Source: Stomorhina lunata (taxonomy: Eukaryota; Arthropoda; Insecta; Diptera; Rhiniidae). From it: 64,000 bases of DNA. Shown here piece after piece: positions 49,401 through 60,500 of this stretch; positions within the stretch are counted from its first letter, which is position 1; each line of letters opens with the position of its first letter. Both the position numbers and the translations under genes were made by a program. The notes below the pieces were generated by a model. It was not told the DNA's origin. It was given only the letters and a program-made list of their open reading frames with translations, and did no database searches. The DNA lies in the NCBI GenBank assembly GCA_933228675.1, contig OW121743.1, positions 60,966,139 to 61,030,138 on the forward strand. The letters run 5' to 3'.

Positions 49401-52400
49401 GGTGTACATGTGGATTGTTGCCTGACCAATAACGCGTATTATGTTTATTTCCGAAGCCATTCAGCCAAAACTGAGCCTCATCGCTGAAGATGATTCGGGC
49501 TCTTAACATTGATTAAATTTTAATAATTTCGACTCGTTGTTGGCTCGTATATCTTTCTATAATGAAATGGCAAACCTTGCTGAAGAGTAATGTCAAAAGA
49601 CCAGCAAGAATCATGGCGTCGTCTGCTTTCCCTGTCGCTATACTTTTGTAGCGATGTATGTATGCGATATATGTTAACATTCTTCTTCTGTTATCCTTGA
49701 CTCCCAGTGGAGTATAGGAGCATCGAACTCTATTACGAGATGTTAGGCATACATCATTCCATGAATAGTTTGCTGCTTGTAACTCCGCATCAATTGACCT
49801 TCTCCATGTTCTAGCTGGTACACCAACACGACGGCCGCTTCCTTGTGGATTCCAACGAAGCGCTTGTCGAGCAATGTTGGTATTTGGTCTTCGTAGTGTG
49901 TGGCCTATCCACCGCCATTTCCGTTGACATACCTCTATAGAAGAAGGGATTTGGTTTGTAGCGTTTAGTAGATCTTCATTTTTTATGCGATTTGGCCACC
50001 GCAAGCATTTGTTTGCAAAGGTTTGTAGGCGCTTATTGATGACATTTGTGCGTTTCCAAGTTTCGCAGCCGTAATATAAGATGGACTTGACATTCGAATT
50101 ATATATTCGTAACTTAGTTGTTGTTGATATTTGCCGAGATTTCCAAAGAATATGTTAACATAGTACCTATATACCTCCAAGCTTTAATAAATGAATATGA
50201 TTAATCCAAGTAAAACAAGTAAGAAAACCTATAGTCGGTCAAGCCCGACTATATAATACCCTTCATTACTAAGAGGATATATGGACCAAAATTTAACAAG
50301 CTTTCCTTAAGTCTTAGTGACATACGTATAATATGCTATTTTTGTTTTAAAATTTCGAGATTTAATGTCGTTTCCTGCTAAGAGCGACATATGGAAGCTT
50401 GTATCATTTGTGGATCGATTGTTACCAAATTTCGGTTATTGGTTAACATTTACAAACAAATTTATCTTATTATTTATATAAAAAATAAAATTAGTTAAAC
50501 TGAATTTTTTTCGAAAAATTGAATCTGCACCCAAATATGCACATATTTGCAAAAGATTTAAACTTTTTATTTAAGCTAAGAGCTTAGCGAATACCCAGAT
50601 ATATCAAAAGTCTAGTACAGACATGCACATTATAAGATCTGTTCCCCACAAAAACTAAAAACAAAAACACTAATTAGAAAATTTCCAGAAAAGCAAGTTT
50701 TATTAAATAGACCCGACGCTTAACAAATAATTTGGTAAAAAAATGGCAACTTTTTGATAGCGTTCATCACCATAGGTGGCGATTTAGCGATGTCAGTCCG
50801 TCCGTCTGGCTAAGTAGACCCCCATGTAAACCATGTAATCAAACTACAGGTAGCAATTTTAAAGATAATTTTATGAAATTCGGCACAGATCATTTTTTTG
50901 ATAGTGGCTATTGAAACTCGTAAAAATCGGTCCAATATTTATGGTACCTCCCATAGGTCCAACTTCCCGGAATTGGTATTTTGGCTACAAATACACAGAA
51001 AGGGTATAATAAGTTTGTGCTGATGTATGTAACGTATAGAAATATCTGTCTTAGACCCACTTTTTAGTACACCAATAGACTTAGAATCACTTTCTGAGTT
51101 GATCTAGCAATGTCAGTCCATCCGTCCCTCTGGCTGGAACCACACGTGAACCATCTAATCAAAGTATAGGTCGCAATTCTAAAGATAATTGATGAAATTT
51201 GGCACAGATAGCGGGACTATGGCTATTGAAATTCGTCAAAATCGATCCATTATTTATGGTACCTCCCATAAGTCCCACTTCCCGAAATTGATATTTTGGC
51301 CACAAATATCAATATTTTTTCATGAAATTTAAAACATATACTGCTTTTTTAAACCAAAATCACTGTACCAAATTTGGAAATCGATCCACTTTTGACCATA
51401 GCTCCCATAAAAGCTCTTCTATCAAAACACACTAAATGAGACAAAAATCGCTCAGAAATCTGAATGAATGAGAATTTTGAGTTTATATTTTACATACATA
51501 ATTTTTATAAAAACTGTAATCAATTTGCGAGATAATCGGTCCACATTTGACCCTAGCTCTCACATAAGTCCAAATGACGGAAACAGCTTGAGTTTTGAGA
51601 AAATGTTTGTATGATGGCAAAATTTAACAAATCTTATATATTTAAACGAGCAATAATTGTATGTATATATATATCTATATATATATATATAGAATGGCTA
51701 TCTCGAAATCGGCTCTAACGATTTTGGCAAAATTTAGACACTGGGTACCTTTTTTACCGCTAAGGGGGTAAAAACGGGAAAAAATCAAAAACGTTATATC
51801 TCCTAAAGTAAAAGGTATAGAAACAAAGTTAAAATTAAATTTTGAACAACTATGAAAAAAAGCGGACAGGTATTTGGTACTTTTTTGAAACTATGTTCAA
51901 TAGGGGGTAAAAAGGGAGATAATAGTTTTTTTGGTACTACTCTTAACTTTTAAACAAAGAATATAGAAAGGAACTTTATACTGCAGTCAACAGATGTGAA
52001 AGATATATTGAACACGTATTTGGTACTTTTTGATTTTGGAGCCAAAATGGGTAGAAAAGGAATAAAATGATAACTTCTCAAAAAGTAGTATGAATAGGAA
52101 CATTTTGTCAACTGCGTTTTAATAAAATGTACTGAATTCAATTGGTACCAAAGAAGTACCAAATATGCATATGGAACTTTTTTTTTTTAATTAGGGGATA
52201 AAAAGGTGAAAAAATTAGTAATGCTATAACTTTTAAACAAATGAATGTTTGTCTGTATGTATGTTCTTTATAGAATAGTAAACTATGCCTTTGATTATGT
52301 TATGCTCCTTAGAGAAGATGATGCGGGTATGTCGACAAAGGTTTTTAAGTTGGCACAACTAATTACCGACAGGTGGCGCCAATGAAAATTACTAAAAATT

Positions 52401-54174
52401 AATTAAATCGTAAAATGTGCATTTGATCATGATATGATCTTGAGCAAAGTTGTAGCGCATAAGCCGGCAAAGGTTTCTTAGTTAGTGTGAACCATTTCCG
52501 GCAGCTGGCGCTACTGAAAATTACTCAAAGTGCGTTAAATTGTAAACTGTGTATTTGGTCATGCTGTGATATTTAGCAAAGTTGTTACACATTAGCCGAA
52601 AAACGTTTCATTGTTGGCAGAAAGAAATTTCGACAGGTGGCGCCACTGAAATTTACTCAAAGTCAATTAAATCGTAAGCTGTACATTTAATCATGCTATG
52701 ATCTTTAGCAAAGTTGTTGCGGATAAGTCGACGAAGGTTTATTAATTGGTATGACCAAAGTCCAACAGTTGGCGCCACATGATCAAATGCACAATTTACG
52801 ATTTAATTCACTTTAAGTTAATTTCAGTGGCACCACTTGTCGGACTTTGGTCATACCAATTAATAAACCTTCGTCGACTTATCAGCAACAACTTTGCTAA
52901 AGATCATAGTATGACTAAATGTACAGCTTACGATTTAATTGACTTTGAGTAAATTTCAGTGGCGCCACCTGTCAATGAATGTGCTACAATTGTTGTCTGC
53001 TGTATATTTATCACGTTAGGATAAATATTGTTTTCTCTTGACTGCTCTAGAATCAAAGCTATCGTCTTCTGAGCTGACAGTAACTGGTAAACTACTGGTA
53101 AAATACAACTAATTCCGAAAAAGAAACTAATTTCTTTTTAAGCCCCCGAGACTTTTCATAACAAGTTATATCCTAAAATTGTTAACTTTTTTAAAATCTG
53201 TTTTTTATTTCTGAAAATTTTCAGGTGTTCTTTGGATGCTTGTAGGTGGTATAGACAATGCGGGCGAGGCTATTAATTTAATCAAAAATGAGGGAAAAAC
53301 TTACAAATTTATCTCGAACAATAGCATGCGCACCGATGAAGAGTATTTACAAAAATTAAAGAAAATTGGGGTGGACAGTGTAAATGAGGTAAGAGAATAA
53401 ATTAAAATCTCAATAAATTTGTCTAAATATATTTCTTACTTTTAGGAAGACCTAGTGTATCCAGTCAAGCCCATACTCAAACATATCAAGGAAAACTTTA
53501 CACCAGATCAGAAATTCTTTGTTTTGGGTACACCCACTTTTGAAAATACACTGAAAGAAAATGGTGTAAATATTAAAACTTTGGTATGTTAAAAATTTTG
53601 AATATAGTAATTTCAAGTTATATAAAAGCCATAACTCTATTCTTTGCTCCAGATCCCTCCAGCCGACATTGAACTAGAAGATGTACCTGCTCTTATTACA
53701 CCAACCGAACAAGTAGCTGCTGTTATTTTCGATATCAGTATTAGACTGAGCTTCATGGAATTGGCCTTGGCCGAACAGTATTTAAAGCAGAAAAACTGTC
53801 AACTACTTGTGGGTGCCTATGACGCTCATTTGCCTATTACCAATAATCTAACTACCCTGGGCCAGGCGGGCATTATCAATTTATTGTCGAAAAGCTGCCA
53901 CAAAGAACCAATTATATTTGGAAAACCTGGTACCTTATTGGGTCAATACCTTTTGGATTACTTCGAAATTGATGAGCCGAAACGTGTTTTGTTTGTTGGC
54001 GATAATTTAGAAATGGATATCAAATTTGGTCTAAATTTGGGCTTCCAAAGTTTGTTTGTTCTAAGCGGTGCTCATACAATGGAAGATTTGTTGGCGAAAC
54101 CTTTAGACTCGCAACCGGATTATTATGCTGATAGTATGGGTGACTTCTTGGGATTTTTTAATGATCTCAAATAA
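43467..54174 (+). CDS. HAD-superfamily phosphatase, PGP/PDXP-like (gene 1)
   Basis: Four exons, 43467-43569, 53225-53388, 53446-53583 and 53653-54174, join in frame with GT-AG borders to give 308 residues, the usual size of the HAD-IIA (phosphoglycolate/pyridoxal phosphatase, p-nitrophenylphosphatase-like) family. Motif I is DCDGVLW (D32 nucleophile, D34). Motif II is FISNNS (S65), motif III FGKPG (K226) and motif IV VGDNLEMD (D252, D257), with a C2 cap between II and III. The catalytic set is therefore complete. Motif IV has Met where relatives usually have Thr just before the last Asp, and the cap is divergent, so the substrate cannot be named. Cytosolic: no signal or membrane segment. Intron 1 is 9.66 kb and repeat-filled; the other introns are 57-69 bp. 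A paralogue starts at 63456. Confidence 0.93.
43685..46755. repeat. 29-bp minisatellite in HAD gene 1 intron 1
   Basis: Tandem 29-bp units with TTTACTATTTATAGGAAA and TTTTTCAAAAA fill 43685-45614 and resume at 46588-46755 after a foldback insertion. From about 44640 a higher-order block of roughly 235 bp repeats about four times, marked by ACTAATTATAGGAAAGTTTT, CGAAAATTTACTATTTATAG and TCGATAATTGAATATTTCTT. The markers lie near 44648, 44886, 45117 and 45368. Confidence 0.95.
45618..46587. mobile_element. 970-bp foldback element in satellite, TTA duplication
   Basis: The arms are reverse complements from CACAGGCCAACATGGTTTT at the left to GGCCTGTG at the right, and most of the interior is palindromic. 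For example, GTCCGAATTGCTCTATCACG and GTGATAGAGCAATTCGGACC match, as do GAGGCAGACATTTGTCTACT and AGTAGACAAATGTCTGCCTC. TTA occurs on both sides (45615-45617, 46588-46590). Neighbouring satellite blocks show the empty site ACTAATTATAGGAAAG, proving a 3-bp target duplication. There is no ORF of substance. End type and TTA duplication match the element at 34553. Confidence 0.93.
46756..47262. other. Intronic unique sequence, nothing recognised
   Basis: Non-tandem AT-rich sequence between the satellite and the next CAAGTAAG element, within HAD gene 1 intron 1. No exon-like frame or element ends were seen. Confidence 0.5.
47264..48039 (+). mobile_element. CAAGTAAG element, full-length copy
   Basis: A well preserved copy, ACAAGTAAGAAAGCGCTATA to GGCGGTGAAGGGTATAAAAA, inside HAD gene 1 intron 1. 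Short gaps relative to other copies occur near 47465 and 47620. The (GGAC)n tract is at about 47880-47898. Confidence 0.93.
48445..48610 (-). mobile_element. tRNA-related SINE-like copy 3
   Basis: Minus-strand reading: GGTTGCTGTAACTAAGTTAA, CACATCGACTTCTCAGTCAC, then AACACGCTGTCGATGTAAAA and GAAATAAAATTGG. The head and tail match the 16.9 kb copy, but the middle with the B-box differs. It is probably a more eroded or partial copy. Confidence 0.45.
48950..49509 (-). pseudogene. Tc1/mariner-superfamily transposase fragment
   Basis: The catalytic half of a DDE transposase: FSDEAQFWLNG (first acidic residue), NTRYWSGNNPH, YFFRDNLDQQVTVNGNRYR, WFQQDGATSHT (second), then NGPVDWPPR followed by an in-frame stop (about 49132). 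After it the frame continues with YDLTSLDYFLCG (third Asp position). The N-terminal DNA-binding part is missing, and the motif after the second acidic residue is stop-broken, so it is dead. It lies in HAD gene 1 intron 1 and abuts a LINE fragment. Confidence 0.88.
49513..50120 (-). pseudogene. LINE reverse-transcriptase C-terminal fragment
   Basis: The minus-strand frame reads NSNVKSILYYGCETWKRTN, NKRLQTFANKCLRWPNRIKN, then RKWRWIGHTLRRPNTNIARQ and WNPQGSGRR. These are the conserved post-palm C-terminal motifs of non-LTR retrotransposon polyproteins. The catalytic YADD region and endonuclease are absent (5' truncation, typical of LINE insertion). It is the same motif type as the relic at 1.3-1.5 kb but a different lineage from the 1.65-3.55 kb element, which has RLRWLGHVVRM. 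Confidence 0.88.
50214..50480 (+). mobile_element. Divergent CAAGTAAG-family 5' fragment
   Basis: It begins ACAAGTAAGAAAACCTATAG, TCGGTCAAGCCCGACTATAT, AATACCCTTCATTACTAAGA, then drifts from the standard copy (GAGCGACATATGGAAGCTTG, TTTGTGGATCGATTGTTACC). The end is not recognisable. It is a separate subfamily or an old copy. Confidence 0.65.
50762..50995 (-). mobile_element. CAAGTAAG-family fragment
   Basis: A reverse-oriented partial copy with ATCACCATAGGTGGCGATTT, GTCAGTCCGTCCGTCTGGCT and GGTACCTCCCATAGGTCCAA. The usual stretch between the end and the GTCC tract is deleted. Another reverse copy follows immediately. Confidence 0.75.
50998..51645 (-). mobile_element. CAAGTAAG-family copy lacking its last segment
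   Basis: It starts AGAAAGGGTATAATAAGTTT and runs through CACTTTCTGAGTTGATCTAG, GGTACCTCCCATAAGTCCCA, TCGGTCCACATTTGACCCTA and GTATGATGGCAAAATTTAAC. The terminal CTTTCTTACTTGT is missing. It is tandem with the preceding fragment in the same orientation. Confidence 0.8.
51650..52265. repeat. (TA)n microsatellite plus unassigned repeat-like DNA
   Basis: A TA-rich microsatellite (about 51661-51693) precedes ATGGCTATCTCGAAATCGGC. Then come three loosely similar segments with AGGGGGTAAAAACGGGAAAA or GGGGGTAAAAAGGGAGATAA, CTTTTAAACAAAGAATATAG and TTTGGTACTTTTT words (about 51740, 51890, 52020, 52190). It looks like a decayed ~140-bp tandem repeat or a (TA)n-associated element; no ORF has family similarity. 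Confidence 0.5.
52270..52980. repeat. ~132-bp tandem repeat ending in an inverted copy
   Basis: The landmark GACAGGTGGCGCCACTGAAA (with variants) recurs near 52368, 52498, 52633 and 52766, a period of about 130-134 bp. Each unit holds TCATGCTATGATCTTTAGCA and GCAAAGTTGTTGCGGATAAG. From about 52840 to 52975 a unit appears in reverse complement, ending GTGGCGCCACCTGTC, so the array folds into a large hairpin. The GGTGGCGCCACC motif is itself a palindrome. It lies in HAD gene 1 intron 1, close to exon 2. Confidence 0.85.
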
Positions 54175-54223
54175 AGTTTTATGTGTATATACATTATAAG
54201 GGTAATTGTTTAAATAATGTGAA

Positions 54224-54229
54224 AATAAA
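54224..54229 (+). terminator. AATAAA polyadenylation signal of HAD gene 1
   Basis: An AATAAA hexamer lies 50 bp after the TAA stop of HAD phosphatase gene 1, in a short non-repetitive 3' flank before the satellite field. It is a plausible cleavage signal; the cleavage site is not known. Confidence 0.55.
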
Positions 54230-54516
54230 AGGAAAATATTATTGAAAGTCAAGTACAAAAAAAAAAAGATTTATTTCTTTTGGCGGCAAATTCAAGATGA
54301 AAATAGATGTAATTTTCAATATCTGTTTAAATTAGTTATATAACTTTTTTCAGTATAGCGTAATAATAATTTGTTCCATCTGAAAGCGTTTGAATTCAAA
54401 AAACAAGCAATAATTTAGAAAAAATTGATTTTTTTTAGCAAAAAGTTAAAAATTTATCGTTAAAAAGTTCAAAAAAAAAAAATTTAAGAAAATGTTTTCT
54501 TATAAAAATTTTTCTG

Positions 54517-57500
54517 TTTGAAAAATTTTCTATAGAAAATTTTTCGTTATAAAAAATTTTCTATAGAAAATTTTTCGTTATAAAAAATTTTCTATAGAAA
54601 ATTTTTCGTTATAAAAAATTTTCTATAGAAAATTTTTCGTTATAAAAAATTTTCTATAGAAAATTTTTCGTTATAAAAATTTTTCTATAGAAAATTTTTC
54701 GTTATAAAAAATTTTCTATAGAAAATTTTTCGTTATAAAAAATTTTCTATAGAAAATTTTTCGTTATAAAAAATTTTCTATAGAAAATTTTTCGTTATAA
54801 AAAATTTTCTATAGAAAATTTTTCGTTATAAAAAATTTTCTATAGAAAATTTTTCGTTATAAAAAATTTTCTATAGAAAATTTTTCGTTATAAAAAATTT
54901 TCTATAGAAAATTTTTCGTTATAAAAAATTTTCTATAGAAAATTTTTCGTTATAAAAAATTTTCTATAGAAAATTTTTCGTTATAAAAAATTTTCTATAG
55001 AAAATTTTTCGTTATAAAAAATTTTCTATAGAAAATTTTTCTATAGAAAATTTTTCGTTATAAAAAATTTTCTATAGAAAATTTTTCGTTATAAAAAATT
55101 TTCTATAGAAAATTTTTCGTTATAAAAAATTTTCTATAGAAAATTTTTCGTTATAAAAAATTTTCTATAGAAAATTTTTCGTTATAAAAAATTTTCTATA
55201 GAAAATTTTTCGTTATAAAAAATTTTCTATAGAAAATTTTTCGTTATAAAAAATTTTCTATAGAAAATTTTTCGTTATAAAAAATTTTCTATAGAAAATT
55301 TTTCGTTATAAAAAATTTTCTATAGAAAATTTTTCGTTATAAAAAATTTTCTATAGAAAATTTTTCGTTATAAAAAATTTTCTATAGAAAATTTTTCGTT
55401 ATAAAAAATTTTCTATAGAAAATTTTTCGTTATAAAAAATTTTCTATAGAAAATTTTTCGTTATAAAAAATTTTCTATAGAAAATTTTTCGTTATAAAAA
55501 ATTTTCTATAGAAAATTTTTCGTTATAAAAAATTTTCTATAGAAAATTTTTCGTTATAAAAAATTTTCTATAGAAAATTTTTCGTTATAAAAAATTTTCT
55601 ATAGAAAATTTTTCGTTATAAAAAATTTTCTATAGAAAATTTTTCGTTATAAAAAATTTTCTATAGAAAATTTTTCGTTATAAAAAATTTTCTATAGAAA
55701 ATTTTTCGTTATAAAAAATTTTCTATAGAAAATTTTTCGTTATAAAAAATTTTCTTTAGAAAATTTTTCGTTATAAAAAGTTTTCTATAGAAAATTTTTC
55801 GTTATAAAAAATTTTGTATAGAAAATTTTTCGTTATAAAAAATTTTCTATAAAAAAGTTTTCTTTATAAAAAATTTTCTATAAACATTTTTCGTTATAAA
55901 AAAATTTTCTATAAAAAATTTTTCGTTATAAAAAAATTTCTATAGAAAATTTTTCGTTATAAAAAATTTTCTATAGAAAATTTTTCGTTATAAAAAATTT
56001 TGTATAGAAAATTTTTCGTTATAAAAAATTTTTGTATAGAAAATTTTTCGTTATAAAAAATTTCCTATTGAAAAGTTTTCGTTGTAAAAAATTTTCTATA
56101 GAAAAATTTTAGTTAACAAAATTTTTCTATAGAAAAATTTTAGTTAAAAAAATTTTTCTATAAAAAAATTTTCATTAAAAAAATTTTTCTATAGAAAAAT
56201 TTTCGTTAAAAAAGTTTTTCTATAGAAAAATTTTCGTTAAAAAAATTTTTCTATAGAAAAATTTTCGTTAAAAAAATTTTTCTATAGAAAAATTTTCGTT
56301 AAAAAAATTTTTCTATAGAAAAATTTTCGTTAAAAAAATTTTTCTATAGAAAAATTTTCGTTAAAAAATTTTTTTATAGAAAAATTTTCATTAAAAAATT
56401 TTTTCTGTAGAAAAATTTTCATTAAAAAATTTTTTCTGTAGAAAAATTTTCGTTAAAAAATTTTTTCTATAGAAAAATTTTCGTTAAAAAATTTTTTCTA
56501 TAGAAAAATTTTCGTTAAAAAAAATTCTGTGTAGAAAAACTTTCGTTAAAAAATTTTTGTAATAGAAAAATTTTTGTTAAAAAATTTCTTCTATAGAAAA
56601 ATTTTTGTTAAAAAATTTTGTCTCCAGAAAAATTTTCGTTAAAAAATTTTTTCTATGGAATAGTTTTCGTTAAAAAATTTTTTCTACAGAAAAATTTTCG
56701 TTAAAAAAATTTTTTCTATGGAAAAGTTTTCGTTAAAAATTTTTTCTATAGAAAAATTTTCGTTAAAAAATTTTTTCTATAGAAAAATTTTCGTTAAAAA
56801 ATTTTTTCTATAGAAAAATTTTCGTTAAAAAATTTTTTCTATAGAAAAATTTTCGAAAAATTTTTTTCTCTATAAAAAAATTTTCGTTAAATATATATAT
56901 ATATTTTTCTATAGAAAAATATTTCTAACGAAAATTTTTCTATAGAAAAATATTTCTAACGAAAATTTTTCTATAGAAAAATATTTCTAACGAAAATTTT
57001 TCTATAGAAAAATATTTCTAACGAAAATTTTTCTATAGAAAAATATTTCTAACGAAAATTTTTCTATAGAAAAATATTTCTAACGAAAATTTTTCTATAG
57101 AAAAATATTTCTAACGAAAATTTTTCTATAGAAAAATATTTCTAACGAAAATTTTTCTATAGAAAAATATTTCTAACGAAAATTTTTCTATAGAAAAACA
57201 TTTCTAACGAAAATTTTTCTATAGAAAAATATTTCTAACGAAAATTTTTCTATAGAAAAATATTTCTAACGAAAATTTTTCTATAGAAAAATATTTCTAA
57301 CGAAAATTTTTCTATAGAAAAATATTTCTAACGAAAATTTTTCTATAGAAAAATATTTCTAACGAAAATTTTTCTATAGAAAAATATTTCTAACGAAAAT
57401 TTTTCTATAGAAAAATATTTCTAACGAAAATTTTTCTATAGAAAAATATTTCTAACGAAAATTTTTCTATAGAAAAATATTTCTAACGAAAATTTTTCTA

Positions 57501-60500
57501 TAGAAAAATATTTCTAACGAAAATTTTTCTATAGAAAAATATTTCTAACGAAAATTTTTCTATAGAAAAATATTTCTAACGAAAATTTTTCTATAGAAAA
57601 ATATTTCTAACGAAAATTTTTCTATAGAAAAATATTTCTAACGAAAATTTTTCTATAGAAAAATATTTCTAACGAAAATTTTTCTATAGAAAAATATTTC
57701 TAACGAAAATTTTTCTATAGAAAAATATTTCTAACGAAAATTTTTCTATAGAAAAATATTTCTAACGAAAATTTTTCTATAGAAAAATATTTCTAACGAA
57801 AATTTTTCTATAGAAAAATATTTCTAACGAAAATTTTTCTATAGAAAAATATTTCTAACGGAAATTTTTCTATAGAAAAATATTTCTAACGAAAATTTTT
57901 CTATAGAAAAATATTTCTAACGAAAATTTTTCTATAGAACAATATATTTAACGAAAATTTTTTTATAGAAAAATATATTTAACGAAAATTTTTCTATAGA
58001 AAAATATATTTAACGAAAATTTTTCTTTAGAAAAATATAATTAACGAAAATTTTTTTATAGAAAAATATATTTAACGAAAATTTTTCTATAGAAAAATAT
58101 ATTTAACGAAAATTTTTCTTTAGAAAAATATAATTAACGAAAATTTTTCTACAGAAAATATATTTAACGAAAATTTTTCTATAGAAAAATATATTTAACG
58201 AAAATTTTTCTATAGAAAAATATATTTAACGAAAATTTTTTTATAGAGAAAAAAATTTTTCGAAAATTTTTCTATAGAAAAAATTTTTTAACGAAAATTT
58301 TTCTATAGAAAAAATTTTTTAACGAAAATTTTTCTATAGAAAAAATTTTTTGACGAAAATTTTTCTATAGAAAAAATTTTTTAACGAAAATTTTTCTATA
58401 GAAAAAATATATTTAACGAAAATTTTTTTATAGAAAAATATATTTAACGAAAATTTTTCTATAGAAAAATATATTTAACGAAAATTTTTCTTTAGAAAAA
58501 TATAATTAAAGAAAATTTTTCTTTAGAAAAATATAATTAACGAAAATTTTTCTACAGAAAATATATTTAACGAAAAATTTTCTATAGAAAAATATATTTA
58601 ACGAAAATTTTTCTATAGAAAAATATATTTAACGAAAATTTTTTTATAGAGAAAAAAATTTTTCGAAAATTTTTCTATAGAAAAAATTTTTTAACGAAAA
58701 TTTTTCTATAGAAAAAATTTTTTAACGAAAATTTTTCTACAGAAAATATATTTAACGAAAAATTTTCTATAGAAAAATATATTTAACGAAAATTTTTCTA
58801 TAGAAAAATATATTTAACGAAAATTTTTTTATAGAGAAAAAAATTTTTCGAAAATTTTTCTATAGAAAAAATTTTTTAACGAAAATTTTTCTATAGAAAA
58901 AATTTTTTAACGAAAATTTTTCTATAGAAAAAATTTTTTAACGAAAATTTTTCTATAGAAAAAATTTTTTAACGAAAATTTTTCTATAGAAAAAATTTTT
59001 TAACGAAAATTTTTCTATAGAAAAAATTTTTTAACGAAAATTTTTCTATAGAAAAAATTTTTAACGAAAACTTTTCCATAGAAAAAATTTTTTTAACGAA
59101 AATTTTTCTGTAGAAAAAATTTTTTAACGAAAACTTTTCCATAGATAAAATTTTTTAACGAAAATTTTTCTGGAGACAAAATTTTTTAACAAAAATTTTT
59201 CTATAGAAGAAATTTTTTAACAAAAATTTTTCTGTTACAAAATTTTCGTTAGAAATATTTTTCTATAGAAAAATTTTCGTTAGAAATATTTTTCTATAGA
59301 AAAATTTTCGTTAAATATATTTTTCTATAGAAAAATTTTCGTTAAATATATTTTTCAGTAAACAAATTTTTTTTCGTTAAATATATTTTTCTATAGAAAA
59401 ATTTTCGTTAAATATATTTTCTATAGAAAAATTTTCGTTAAATATATTTTTCTATAGAAAAATTTTCGTTAAATATATTTTTCTATAGAAAAATTTTCGT
59501 TAAATATATTTTTTTGTAGAAAAATTTTCGTTTAAAAATTTGTCTGTAGAAAATTTTTCTATAGAAAATATTTCGTTATAATAAATTTTCTAAAAACAAT
59601 TTTTCGTTATAAAAAATTTTATATAGAAAATTTTTCGTTATAAAAAATTTTGTATAGAAAATTTTTCGTTATAAAAAATTTTGTATAGAAAATTTTTCGT
59701 TATAAAAAATTTCCTATTGAAAAGTTTTCGTTGTAAAAAATTTTCGTTAAGAAAATTTTTCTATAAAAAAAATTTCATTAAAAAAATTTTTCTATAGAAA
59801 AATTTTTGTTAAAAAAGTTTTTCTATAGAAAAATTTTCGTTAAAAAAAATTTTCTATAGAAAAATTTTCGTTAAAAAAATTTTTCTATAGAAAAATTTTC
59901 GTTAAAAAAATTTTTCTATAGAAAAATTTTCGTTAAAAAAATTTTTCTATAGAAAAATTTTCGTTAAAAAATTTTTTTATAGAAAAATTTTCATTAAAAA
60001 ATTTTATCTGTAGAAAAATTTTCATTAAAAATTTTTTTCTGTAGAAAAATTTTCGTTAAAAAATTTTTTCTATAGAAAAATTTTCGTTAAAAAATTTTTT
60101 CTATAGAAAAATTTTCGTTAAAAAATTTTTTCTATAGAAAAATTTTCGTTAAAAAAAATTCTGTGTAGAAAAATTTTCGTTAAAAAATTTTTGTAATAGA
60201 AAAATTTTTGTTAAAAAATTTCTTCTATAGAAAAATTTTTGTTAAAAAATTTTGTCTCCAGAAAAATTTTCGTTAAAAAATTTTTTCTATGGAAAAGTTT
60301 TCGTTAAAAAATTTTTTCTACAGAAAAATTTTCGTTAAAAAAATTTTTTCTATGGAAAAGTTTTCGTTAAAAATTTTTTCTATAGAAAAATTTTCGTTAA
60401 AAAATTTTTTCTATAGAAAAATTTTCGTTAAAAAATTTTTTCTATAGAAAAATTTTCGTTAAAAAATTTTTTCTATAGAAAAATTTTCGAAAAATTTTTT

